Source of the DNA: Amaranthus tricolor
Lineage: Eukaryota; Streptophyta; Magnoliopsida; Caryophyllales; Amaranthaceae
Direction: 5' to 3'
Length of the DNA: 64,000 nucleotides
NCBI RefSeq assembly: GCF_026212465.1
Contig: NC_080053.1
Coordinates: 11,900,270 to 11,964,269, forward strand
Each line of letters starts with the position of its first letter. Position 1 is the stretch's first letter. Positions 49,183 to 61,672 of this stretch are shown here, one piece after another. A model generated the notes under the pieces. The model had not been told where the DNA came from and searched no databases. It worked only from the letters and a program-made list of their open reading frames with translations. A program made the position numbers and the translations under genes.

Positions 49183-52136
49183 TTGTGCCATGTAAAGGAC
49201 ACGAGCATGAAAGAGGACGAGTTAGGAGAGATACTTGTAGTTAAGGAATTTGTTGATGTGTTCCCAGGTGAGGTTCCAAAGATGCCACCTGTGAGAGAGT
49301 TAGACTTCAAGATTGACTTAGTTCCGGGAACAAGACTCATTTCAAAGGCACCTTATAGGATGGCACCTGCCGAGTTACAAGAGTTGAAGGTACAACTTGA
49401 GGATTTGTTGGATAAAGGATATATAAGACCAAGTGTATCACCTTGGGGAGCCCCAGTGTTATTTGTTAGGAAAAAAGACGGATCATTGAGACTATGTATT
49501 GATTATAGGGATTTAAATAGTGTGACGGTGAAGAATAAGTATCCACTTCCTAGAATTGAGAATTTATTCGATCAACTTAGGGGTGTAGGAATATTTTCAA
49601 AGATTGATTTGAGATCAGGTTATCATCAATTACGAATTGCAGAAGAGGATATAGCCAAAACAGCTTTTCGAACAAGGTATGGCCATTATGAGTTCACAGT
49701 CATGCCCTTTGGACTCACTAATGCGCCTGCTGTCTTTATGGACCTTATAAATAGGACTTTTCAGCCTTATTTGGATAAGTTTGTAGTTTTTTTTATTGAT
49801 GATATCTTAGTGTGCTCTATGAATCGAGAAGAGCATGAAGCTCATTTGAGGAAAGTTTTAGAGATTTTAAGAGAGAATAAGTTGTATGCCAAGTTTTCAA
49901 AATGTGAATTTTGGTTGGAAAGGGTAGTATTTTTGGGGCGTGTAATTACAAAGGATGGAGTAATGGTAGACCCCTCGAAGGTTCAAGCAGTAATGAACTG
50001 GCCTACACCCACTAATGTGACAGAAGTGAGAAGTTTCTTAGGTCTAGTCGGATACTATAGGAGATTTGTGAAAAATTTCTCGAGAATTGCTCAACCTATC
50101 ACTAATTTGATGAAGAAGACCGCTAAGTTTCAATGGGATGATAAGTGTGAAACGGCATTTCAAGAGTTGAAATCAAGGCTTACCTCTGCTCCTGTGCTGA
50201 CCTTACCGAATGAAAGTGGAGAATCTGAGGTTTATACAAATGCATCTAAGAATGGACTAGGTTGTGTGTTGATGCAAGATGGGAAAGTAGTAGCATATGC
50301 ATCACGACAACTTAAGGCGCATGAGAAGAATTACCCCACACATGACTTAGAATTGGGAGCTGTAGTCTTTGCATTGAAAATTTAGAGACATTATTTATTC
50401 GGAGTAAAGTGCAAGATTTATACTGATCACAAGAGTTTGAGGTTCTTGTACTCTCCAAAAGAGTTGAATATGAGACAAAGACGATGGCTAGAACTCATTA
50501 AGGATTATGATTTGGATTTGAAGTATTGTGAAGGAAAGGCAAACAAAGTAGCTGATGCACTGAGTAGGAAGTCCAGTCATACAATGAATGCATTAATTTT
50601 AGCAGATGAGTTGTGTGAAGAGATTCATAGGATGAACTTAGAAGTGGTAAAATATGGATATGTGGGTACTCAATAGAATGGAATGACGGTTGAATCCGAT
50701 ATTTTTGAGGAAATTAGAGTGCAGCAAGTTACGGATAACTGGCTAACTAAATTGAAGAAGTTGAAGGAGCATGGTCAAGCACCTGCGTTCGAAAGTGATG
50801 AAAATGACGTAATGAAGTATAAAGGAAGATGGTGCATAACGCATGACGAGGAGCTTAAGACTAAGATTATGACTGAAGCTCATAATTCCCCATACTCAAT
50901 ACATCCTGGTGGTGACAAGATGTACAAGGATCTTAAGAAGAACTTTTGGTGGCCCAACATGAAGCGTGAAGTTACATGCTTTGTGGCGAAGTGTCTAACG
51001 TGTCAGAAGGTGAAAATTCAACATATGAAGCCGGGGGGAAAATTGCAACCGTTAGAAGTACCTGGATGGAAATGGGAGTCGATTTCAATGGACTTTGTAG
51101 TAGGATTTCCAAAGTCAAAAACAGGGAAGAATGCCATATGGGTGATAGTGGATCGATTAACAAAAACAGCAAGGTTTATAGCTATGAAGAATACTTGGAC
51201 AATGCAACAGATGGCAAACGCGTATTTTCAAGAGGTGGTAAGATTGCATGGTGTGCCTAAGGACATTGTATCGGATAGAGATTCGAGATTTCTGTCCAAA
51301 TTTCGGAAGATGCTACAAGAAGCAGTGGGCACGATACTAAAGTTCAGTACTGCATTTCATCCAGCAACAGATGGTCAAACAGAGAGAACGATTCAGACTC
51401 TTGAGGATTTGTTAAGAGCATGTGTTATGGATTTTGGTGGATCTTGGGAGGATAATTTGATGTATGTAGAGTTTTCTTACAATAATAGTTTTCATTCTAG
51501 CATAGGAATGGCACCTTACGAAGCCCTATATGGGAGAAAGTGTAGGAGTCCTATATGTTGGAATGATGTTAATGAGTCGTTGGGATTAGGACCAGACATG
51601 ATTGAGGAGACTACAAAGAAGATAAGGATGATTCAAGAGCGTATGAGGGGCGCGCAAGATCGTTAGAAGTCGTATGCAGACCAAAGGAGGAGAGCATTAG
51701 AGTTTGAAGTAGGTGAAAAAGTTTTGCTCAAAGTGTCACCAACCAAGGGTGTCATGAGATTTGGTAGGAAGGGTAAATTGAGTCCTCGTTTTATAGGTCC
51801 TTATGAAGTATTGGAACGAATTGGGGAAGTAGCCTATAGATTAGCCTTACCTATGAACCTAGCTAAAGTCCACAATGTCTTCCATGTATCCCAACTCCGA
51901 AAATATGTCCATGACCCTTCCCATATCATACAACCTGAAACCATTGAACTTGATGAAACCCTTACCTTTGAAGAAAAACAATAAAAATCCTTGATACCAA
52001 AACAAGATGTACCCGGAACAAGGAAATTAAGTTGGTCAAGGTATTATGGACGAACCAACAAACCAAAGAAGCTACATGGGAAACCGAAGTTGACATGAGA
52101 AAGCGATACCCCGAACTTTTCGAACAGGTGCGTTGA
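49183..52136 (+). pseudogene. Pol polyprotein of the plus-strand chromovirus (RT, RNase H, integrase, chromodomain-like end)
   Basis: RT (about 49250-49950) has [29 protein letters not shown] and the catalytic FFIDDILV near 49790. RNase H follows; its first Asp, expected in TDAS, is Asn (AAT at 50239-50241). Integrase has a zinc motif ending CLTCQK (50990), the first Asp in SMDFVVGFPKS, the second in VSDRDSRF and the Glu region HPATDGQTER. The C-terminus has VGEKVLLKVSP, KVHNVFHVSQLRKY, then, in the +1 frame from about 51977, LVKVLW...EATWE. TAG codons at 50383, 50674 and 51664 interrupt one otherwise continuous frame, so decay is recent. It cannot make a full-length Pol. Confidence 0.94.
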
Positions 52137-52253
52137 GTTTCGAGGACGAAACTTTTTAAAATAGGGGGGGTGATGTGAGTCTATCAAACCGTCCAATTTT
52201 TTTTCTTTTAAAACTTCAGTAGTTAACTTTAAGTTCGAGGACGAACTTTTAGT

Positions 52254-52266
52254 TTAAGGGGGAGTG
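52254..52266 (+). other. Polypurine tract of the plus-strand chromovirus
   Basis: AAGGGGGAGTG immediately before the 3' LTR start at 52269, the expected plus-strand primer position. Confidence 0.75.
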
Positions 52267-52268
52267 TA

Positions 52269-55105
52269 TGTAACATCCGTTTTTTTAAATAATAATAATA
52301 ATAAATATATAAATAAATAAATTTCAGAAATTTTAAAAATTTAAAAAATTATAATAACTCCCCATTAACAAATAACTTCCCACTTCCCCCTCTAAATCTT
52401 ATAACCAGCCTCACATACTATTATAAATTAAACCAATTACCCTTGATTTCATTCACATTATTACTCACACTTCCTTTTCATCCTACAAACTTTTTCTCCA
52501 TCCTCCAATTGCTTAAAATTTAATCAAGAAAAGGCAAGATTTTGATATTAAAGACAGCGAATTCGAAGATAAAGATTATTAAGAGCGTACGTTGTCTAGG
52601 ATTGCGTGACAAGGTAATTCTCAACGTCCATCTAATTAGGACTATCCCGTTAGTATCATGTGCTAAGTGATAATTAATGTGGTTTAAATGGGTGCATGAT
52701 TTGATATGACATTATTTTGTATGATATTATGTTTTATATATTCTCAAATTATATTTACTATTATTTTTGTCAAACTTGAATTTATAATTTTTTTTTATTT
52801 CGATAAAATTTAATGTTGGCTTCTTAAGTTTTGATGATGACTTCACTTTTAAATAAACAAACATGTTTTAGAGATTATTTTGTAGGTGAATATCCGATTT
52901 TGTTAAAATCGTTGATGGAGCCTATGACTTGGTTCGTGGAAGTTGTACGTGTATTCGAATATCCAAGAAGTTAGATAAATTCTTAGGACGTTAAAAGTAG
53001 ACAGACGGTCTACTGTTCCCAAAGTTGACATCTGACAGAAGTTGTAGATGGAGACAGTACACTGTTCCTACGACGCAGGTCTGAAGAAAACATCGGCTGA
53101 AAAATTGCAAATAATTTATTTTCTGTTTTTAAGTTGATGTAACGGTTAAGAGTTAAATTAATTGCTTAATTAATTAATAAATTGGTTGGCAAAACTATTT
53201 TTAGGTTATCTAAAAATAGCCTAAGATTTATTCTTTTTGAGAAAAGATCTCCTTGTAATTAGGACTTTTTGTTTTAACTCCTATGCTATTTTTAGCTTGA
53301 AGGAACCGTTTTCCATTTTTAGCAAATGGTGACCGGATTCTATTTTTGGCATTCCACTACCTTTTTCTTTTGAGATCGTGTAAGTTAGTGGTAGGTATGC
53401 CTAAGGTAACTGACGGCTGTTCTCACTATAAATAGGAGGGACTATGCTCAAACCGAAAAGTATCCGAGAGTGTCCATAAAGGGAGATCTATTAAGAAAAA
53501 TATTTTAAGCTATCTCATGCCAATTAATTTATTATATTTTTCTTAAAGCAATTATTTAATTTTTATCCTCTTGAGAATTTGGCCTTGTAAGGGTATTTGT
53601 GTGTTTTGTTGTAACTAGACTTAAGGGAAGTCTAGGGTAATAGAGAAACTTCAAGAAAAGCGTGAGAAGAGAAAGAAAAGGAGAAAGAGAAGAGAAAGAG
53701 AAATAGGCCTAGAATAGAGAAGCTTCAAGTGAAGCAAATTGTTTTATGTGAATGTAATTGATTGCCTAAAACATAGTGAGAATTTTGAAATCCCGAGGGG
53801 TCGTGGTTTTTCCTTCTTATTAGGCCAAGAAGGTTTCCACGTAAAATCTTTATCTCCTTTTATTTTTTTCATTTTAAGTTTAAGTTTTATTTTATTATGA
53901 TAATTCCACAAAATTAGAGGCAAAAATCTTAAACTTAATGCACAATAATTCACCCCCCTCTTGATGCATTCGATCATCTATTTGCATTTCTACATTTATA
54001 TTATTATTTTGATAACAAAATTAGATACGGTTTAAATTGGAAGAGAAATATGTATGATATCAATTCCTATTGCCACCAATTGATGTTAGAAGGGTGATTT
54101 GGAAAATGAGATTTCAGTTGGATATTCCTGAGATATATATTTATTGGGAAAAATTTATGATCATAAAATAAAATGTAAAATGTATGTTTGATTATATGTT
54201 TGTGTGCTCGCAACTAATTATTAAAATCTATTAAATCACATGAAGTGTAACACGAGAAAAATGAAGCTCTTATATTTGTTGTGATCCAAGTATAAGGGTG
54301 ATGAACATGTTGTCCTGTTTGGTTAATATAGCTGCCGACAGATATTATTATTATTTCTGATACTTGATACGATGTTTGGTCTTCCTTCTATTTGTTGTGA
54401 TCCAAGTAGAAGGAGTGTGCACACTAGGGTTCCCTGAGACTACTCTGCTGGCCTTGAATTATTTGGGGTGACGACCTCTTGATGAAGTAGGTATAGGGGT
54501 AAAGCTTCGGCCTACTGGCATTCTCGTTTCCTCAAATTAAAAATTGATTATGTGTTTGTCATTATTAAATATCAAATTAATAAATTGGTTTACGTGATAT
54601 TATATATATTGTTTTCTCAAATTGTTTTCTTTTAAACTCAGCTATTTATTATTTGCTAAAATTGTTTTCAATTTAATTATATTTTATTTTCTTAAATCAT
54701 CTTCAAACTTAATCGTTTCACGGGATGGAGTTGAAATTACTCGATTTTCTGATTTTGGGAGTTTTCCCTTGTTTTTCTTGCATTCTTATGTTGCAGGTTA
54801 TTGATTGCGTGGGAATCGTGGAGTTAGGATTACCTAGAAACATAGCTTTATTGAAGTCGTATTTCAGTTTAAATTTTACCTTAAGTTGTTTAAATTTTAT
54901 ATGGATACAGATTACGTTTCAGTCTTTTCTTATGTTGTAAGACCCTTTGTTGGATTTAAAATTATTAAGTTATTTCGTAGTCGTTAAGCCTTACATTTAT
55001 TTTATTAGAAATAGATGTGGTGGTAACACTCCCATGAGTAGGTTTTGCTTTATGTTTTTCGTTAAAGGTGCTTTATAAAGTTCGACCTATTCTGATGGTG
55101 TTACG
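52269..55105 (+). repeat. 3' LTR of the plus-strand chromovirus, enlarged by a nested insertion
   Basis: Matches the 5' LTR except for the insert at 52814-53994. Without it the length is about 1651 bp, close to the 1660 bp partner. The end reads TTACG, so the terminal CA has mutated. Confidence 0.93.
52814..53994. mobile_element. Copia-like solo LTR nested in the 3' LTR
   Basis: A 1181-bp insert from TGTTGGCTTCTTAAG to TTTCTACA. It interrupts a stretch that is continuous in the 5' LTR at about 47590-47600. Flanks TTTAA and TTTAT match at 4 of 5 bases. The TGTTGG...AAGTTTTGATGATGAC start is typical of several plant Copia LTRs. A CTATAAATAGG box near 53424 could be its promoter. No internal coding region is present, which implies LTR-LTR recombination. 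Confidence 0.83.
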
Positions 55106-55110
55106 GAAAC

Positions 55111-55571
55111 AATCTAGTACAAGACTTGCTGTAACATTTAAGACGGAAGCCTTCCAAGAGTTGGATTATGAAAAATAATGATAGAGAAGAGAGATTACAA
55201 AATTTAAAGAGAATGAAACAAGTCTTTTTAAAATAGTGCAAAATATTTTCTGTTTCTACATCTTCACCATCTAGATCTAGCTGAATTCCTTTAATGGTGT
55301 CAGTGACCACTTAAGATGGATTTTGCTCAATTGTTCTTCAATGTAACCCAAAAGAACTAGATGCTAATGGATGTTTTATAAAAGGAACAAGTCTAAACTA
55401 CAAATGTAACTAATAATGCCTTAATACTACATATTTCACATCCATCATATTAGAGAGACACTATTGTGCAGGTGTATAGCCTACAAGTGAGAAAGAAGCC
55501 GATAATGTACAGGCGCATGGGACTTGGGAGATATATAAAACATCCGTTCCCCCATAAAGTTGCAGCACAAC
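55111..55571 (-). other. 3' flank / 3' UTR of the RPRD1-like gene
   Basis: Lies between the stop codon at 55572 and the target duplication of the chromovirus. The retrotransposon sits less than 470 bp from the stop, so it may abut or overlap the transcript end. Confidence 0.4.
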
Positions 55572-58500
55572 CTACTGCCGCTGCATAGGTGATGTTGAAG
55601 GCTGATTATTTGAAGTATAAATACCAATACCAGGGGGCCGATAAAATCCACCACTTGCATTCTGGTGTTGACCTAGTTGCAGAGGAGGCTGGAGTGGCTG
55701 TGGACTTGGCGGGACAAGAGGCCGTGCAAGGTTCATGGCAACATGAGATGGCAAAGGTGGGGGAGGAGGTAGGCTGTTTCCACCATTAAATCCATAAGGC
55801 ATCATATTATGCATCATGGTAGGCATCAGAGGCGGCGGAGGTGGGGGTGGAGGAGGTGGGCCCAATGAAGACGGAATGATCGACTGCAACACTTGATTGT
55901 TTGAAATTGGTTGCTGGAGATGGGTGAAATAGGGTGAGCTTCCAGCATCAAGATTTGCAGGATCTGTTCCTGATGATGGCTGTTCCAGTTTCACCCGTTT
56001 CCCAGGTGAGAAAGTGGGTAGACTAGAAGAAAATGCTGCCGTTTTCGATCCATCATTCTTTGAAGCAGCCTCTTCAGCCACAAGGGAAGAAAGGACCGAG
56101 GTAAGCATTTGCGCTGAGGATGTGAAAGAAGCAAGTTTGGCAGCAACAGCAGCGGCAGCAGCCTTTTTGCTCTCTTCATCAATTACTGCCATTGGGGCAA
56201 AAGCAGCTGTGCGTTGGCTCGGAGTTTGAGAAACTTGTTGAGCAGGAATCTGTTGACTGCCAATTGGTTGACTGAGAGGAATCTGAAGACTGCTTGCCTG
56301 CAAGCTTGGGTTATTAAGCTCTCCTGCCATTGGTGGTTCAGTCAAAACATGAACCGGTGCAGATGATACACCATGATTGTGGGATGATAGCTTTGACCTC
56401 AGGATTCCAACTTCATTAATTCGACTACGAGCAATCTGCAACACCATTGCCAATTTAGAGGCATATCTTTTGTAATAAAGAAGCAATTGATTGATGCCAA
56501 AAGCGCAAAAAAGGGTGAAGCATACAATGAAGGAGAAAAAACAAAAGAATAAATAGCCATTCTAAAAACAAAAATATGTTGAATTCTACTTGGGCATAAA
56601 TTGAAAAATTACCGTGAATGATACAACCTTTTGTTAATTTTCATACAATAATACCAACTATTGATTAATCATGAATAATACCAACTTTGAGGGGTATTTT
56701 CCTAGAATAATTCCAACTTTAGTTTATTAACTAACATATCAATTTTTTTGTCTTATAATCACCTATAGTATGATTCTTTACATGCTAGGGATTTTCTAGA
56801 AAAATATCCCTTTAAGTTGATATTATTTATGGTTAATCAATAGTTGGTATTATTGTAGGAAAATTAGCAAAAGGTTGTATTATTCACGGTAATTTTTCCT
56901 AAATATTAAAAGAAAATGAATGCAACCTTTCTTACAACACAAGAATTTAGAGCACAATATTCACACCTAGGAGCCAATATACTCCCTCCAAATCATAGAG
57001 CTTGTCATTCAGTCTCCGCTTCAAGGAAGAGTAAATTTATATCTTGTACTTGGTAGTTGGTGTACATAAGATGAGGGCAGCTCCTTCGCAATCCCAGTAT
57101 TTGACTGGTGCTACGCTAAAAAAGAATTCTAGTCTTCCTTCATAGAACCTACATCAGAATATGAGGAGAACTACTTTCCTCATGAGGTCTCATAGGTAAT
57201 TAGCACACGATTCAACAGATCATTTCTGCTATTTAACACACATAGCAACGGATCGACTTAATTCATGTTGATCACGACAACCTAGCAAATTCAAGCTCTG
57301 TCAAAGCTATAGCATTCGTTTCCAACATCCTCAAAAGTGTACTTGGCACATTCCCATATATTTGATAGTCTTTATAATCACTGCGATATAAATTTTACCT
57401 TCTGGAGAAGCAACTCAACTGGAAAAACTTCAACTATTCCTAACATTATTTCTTCATGTTGGTAAACTCTTTAGGCATTTCTCAGTCCACATCCTATCTA
57501 ATTGTTCCTTTCTTAAAAAAATAAGCCAACCGACCTGTTTAGACAGTTAATGGTGGCTGCTTCACAGAAAAATGAATATTATCCGATAATAGAATTGTCT
57601 AAAGACAAATAAAGAAGGGTTCACAAAAGAAAGGACAAACAAGAGTTCTAAACGAACAGGAAAGAGCAAGCCAATTGTAGAGGAACATGACAAAGCAAAC
57701 CCTACAAATACATGTAAATAAGACTAAAGAAAGAGCCAGAACACCTTTTAAGGACTATTCATGGTTATTTCTCAATAAACAAAGTTATAATTCCCGAAAA
57801 GGAAGACCAATGATTGGCCAAAATATCATCTCTTAACAGCTCTATGCTGCCCATGCAAAGTATACCTCAACATCGCTTTACAACTTTTAACAAGTTCAAA
57901 GCATAGTGGATAATTACCCCTCTGCTGTTGATATGTTCGATATTTAACAATAACAAGAGAAATTAGGTTGACTTAAAGATGAGCTTTAAGAAAGTACAGT
58001 ACATCTAAATAATACCTAGAGGACAGATACAGATTCAGAATTTAGAAATGGTTGTGGCCTTGTAGAAATGTACTGCATCAAAGGTCATTTTCACATCTTC
58101 AGCACAAAATAAAAAACAGATACATTAAATGGCTAACCACCAGGAAAGCTGCGAAGAACATATAAATCACTAGGAAGCCAAAAGGGCTCCCGCCTAGGGA
58201 AATGCAACATATTTCTCTATAGTTATTTACGACAGATATTAGATAAAGAATCAAATAATACATGGTAACAGGAAAGCTGCAGACAACATATAAATCACCA
58301 TGAAGCCAAAAGGGAGCCTAGGGACATGCAACATGTTTTTTCTATAGTTATTCAGGATAGATATTGGATAAAGAATCAAATATTACATGGTAATAGATAT
58401 TAAATTTTATGACTACAAGAGACAAAATGAGTCAGAGATAAGGCCAAAACAGTAGTAGGAAAAAGGCAGGAATATAAATTCTAATGCTCAAGACAAGATA

Positions 58501-61500
58501 GAAATCGGAATGGAGTTGGTGTTATTATGGATGAACGAACATCTAAAGATGTAGTAGACGTATACAAAAAGAAAGACAGGATTATTAAAGTGAAAATGGT
58601 ATATGGTAAAGAGAGATTGAATGTCATAAGTGCCTATGCACCGTGTGCAGGGATAAAGATCAATTAAAAAGAAAACTTGGGCGGATATCGATAATATGAT
58701 GCAAAATACGAATGATTCAGAAGCTCTATATCAGAGGTGATTTAAATGAGCATGTAAGGGTGTGTCATAAAGGCTACGAAAGCGTCCATTGAGGCTTTGG
58801 CTATGGAGCTAGGAATGCAGAAGAAGAATCCATTTCGGATTTTGTATTCTCATATGATTTTTTGGTTGCTAAAACATGGTTTTAACAGAGAGAAAGTCAC
58901 TTGGTGACTTTTAGAACTAAGTACACGCAACATGACTGCTTTTTGTTAAGGAAGATAGATTGAGATAATTGCCCAAATTTTAAGATTCTTCCGTCAGAGT
59001 GTGTAGCCACCCATTACAAACTCTTTATCCAAAGATAAGAAAGCCAAAAAATGTATAATCAATTTAAGATTTCGCTGAGAATGTTGTTAAAAAACCTTAT
59101 AAGAGATATATTTGGATGCGGAGGATACCTGAACAATTAAAACTTGCACCAGTCAAATTGTTGAGGAGATCTTAAGATTTTTAGGAGGTGCTATCTTGGT
59201 AAAGAAAATGTTGTGGAGACACAACATTCATTCCCTTAAATAAAAAAATTCTATGCGAAGGATGCATAAATCAGAGGTGTAGGGGGCTTTAAAGAACATA
59301 AATCTAAATAAAGTGTCAGGGTCAGATGGTATACTTATTGAGATATGAAGATGCTAAAGGGCGATTGGAGTAACTTAGCTAACCGGTCTATTCATCAAGA
59401 TTGGAGGACTAACAAGATGCCCAATGGCTAGAGAAGTACTCTAGGGCCCATTTACAAGAAGTAGGGAGATGTCCATGATTGCTTTAACTATCGAGGAACA
59501 AAAACTCATTGGCCATACTATGAAATTATGGGAAAGAGTGATTAAGATACATATGAGGAGATGTACCAGCATATTAGAAAACCAATTTAGATTTATGCCA
59601 GGGAGATCTACAATGGATGCAATTTATCTTATGAGACAAATGATAGAGTGCTATAGGGCACGGAAAATACACTAGCACATGATTTTTATTGACTTGAAAA
59701 AATCATACGACAAAGTACCAAAAGAAGACTATTCCCAAGAAATACATTAATATAGCGCAAGATGTGTCGAGTAGTCAAGACGAATGTTGGGACAAATAGA
59801 GTGAAAACAAAGGATCTCACTCACAATTAACCTTCATCTAGACTCTGTCCTAAGCCCCTTTTTTTTCCAACAGTCCTAGATGAGATAACTCGATTAATAC
59901 AAGAAGACGTGTCTTGGTGTATGTTTATGACATTGTTGTGGTAGATAAGACTAAAGAAGGGGTGAATTCTAAGTTCAAACGAAACGATGGAAACAAGAAT
60001 AGGAGTCACGGGGTTCAAATAAAGTCAAAGTAAAACAGAGTACATGAAGTGTAACTTCAGAATAAACGAGATAACGAAAGGCACTATAGAGTTAGATAGA
60101 AAGAAATTGCCAAAGTACAAATACCTTAGGTCCATATTTTGGAATAGTGGGGAGATCTAACAAAATGTGACCCATAGAACTAAGTGTGAATGACAAAAAA
60201 AGAAGAGCAGCTACTGGGTGATTATAATTCAATGTGTGCCCCTAAAGCTAAAGGGCAAGTTTTATCAAACAACCATTATTTCAGGATTTGAATGCAGAGC
60301 TTTTAGAAAAGATCAAGGTAGGAAGATAGGAGTAGCAAAAATGCAAATGATTCGATAAATGCGTCATGCTTCAAGGGATAAAATTTAAAATAAAGATATA
60401 AGAAAGGGTTTAGGAGTTAGAAATATTGAGGAAAAGATGAAGGAGAATCGTTTAAGGTGATGGGCATGTGCAAAGACGGAATATTAGCGAACTGTTAAGG
60501 AAAATAGAAAGTTGGAGCTCAGAAGATTTAAAAAAAGAGGGCAAGAAAGAACGAATATGACTTGGAGGGCAAGGATTGAAAAGGATATGAAGGATCATGA
60601 TAGAAAATCAAAATGAATAGAGAACAATTTACCATTAAAAATAAATATATTGATTCATGTACCCTACCATAATCCTTTGGGATTAAGGCTTTGGCATTGT
60701 TGTTATTGTTAAACTGCTACTAAATCTGTCTCTTTTTAATTGTCTCTTAGCACACAATGTATGTTATGTTCATATTAATGCAACATAATCCAATACCCAC
60801 ACAAGGTTGCTCATTTTATATTCTCTATTCCCTTGCTACATAAGTTAATTTAGGATGCCTCTATAACTTTGCTACTCCCCTAATTTTGGCAATGAGCACA
60901 TATTCTATCTCTATCAATTACAAACTGATTTTCTTTTGTTATATCATCCACATACATCTTCCATACACTAATTTTTTGACTTATTCTCTCAGTCTACAAA
61001 AAATTGAAAAGCATTCTAACCCCTTTGTAGCAATCTTCGAGAAAGAGAAAGTAGTTAGTTGCATAAACCTTTCAATCAAAACAAGTGTAGCAGGAAATCA
61101 AAGTTACTTAAGGGGATCTTTTCAACAATTTCGCACCTGGTTCTGAGAAGTGTATTAACCTAAAGTCTACAGAGAAAAGATTCTAATTGGTTTTAGCACC
61201 ACTAAATCAAAGTCTCTTTCTATCAAGCATCATACTCGATTTGATAAATGCCAAGATACTTTTAGAATAGCTATGGAACCAAATTAGAAAGCCAACATTT
61301 TGTGTTGAGGATTAGCACTAGAAACACTACCAAATGCTTCTCAAACATCCGATAAATGCAATATAATCTGACACTCATGACGAAAACTTTTCTAATGGAC
61401 ACACATGAAGTAACAGGAAGCACTCTCAAAAAGATAAAATGGACTTTTACCTGCAATTGGAGCCTTAGAGTCTCCAACTGTGCTTCCTGCAAGATTACAA

Positions 61501-61637
61501 CTTATTAGCATTGGATATCACACAACCATAACTCATACAAACAGGAAAACTACTGATCCCGGTGTTTTGTCAAATATCCTTGTACAAGATTTCAGCCACA
61601 TGTTTTCCTACTTTCAATTGTATCAGAAAGCTTGACC

Positions 61638-61672
<35 letters not shown>

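Larger units (their letters stand above)
47047..55105 (+). mobile_element. Tekay/Del-like Ty3/gypsy chromovirus, gag-deleted
   Basis: LTR retrotransposon with a perfect 5-bp duplication GAAAC (47042-47046 and 55106-55110). The 5' LTR is 47047-48706 and the 3' LTR 52269-55105. The primer site (TGGTATCAATAG from 48710) matches the iMet complement over its first 8 bases. A purine tract AAGGGGGAGT precedes the 3' LTR. The internal part runs directly from leader to the last residues of protease, so gag and most of the protease are missing. RT, RNase H, integrase and a chromodomain-like end remain in one frame apart from three TAG codons and a late frameshift. A Copia-like solo LTR is nested in the 3' LTR. 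The clade name is inferred from motif similarity. Confidence 0.95.

Noticed and set aside
50972..51260. Open frames overlapping the integrase in other frames
   Set aside because: They are shadows of the chromovirus pol frame.
53744..53977. 77-aa minus-strand open frame
   Set aside because: It lies inside the solo LTR, with no family resemblance.
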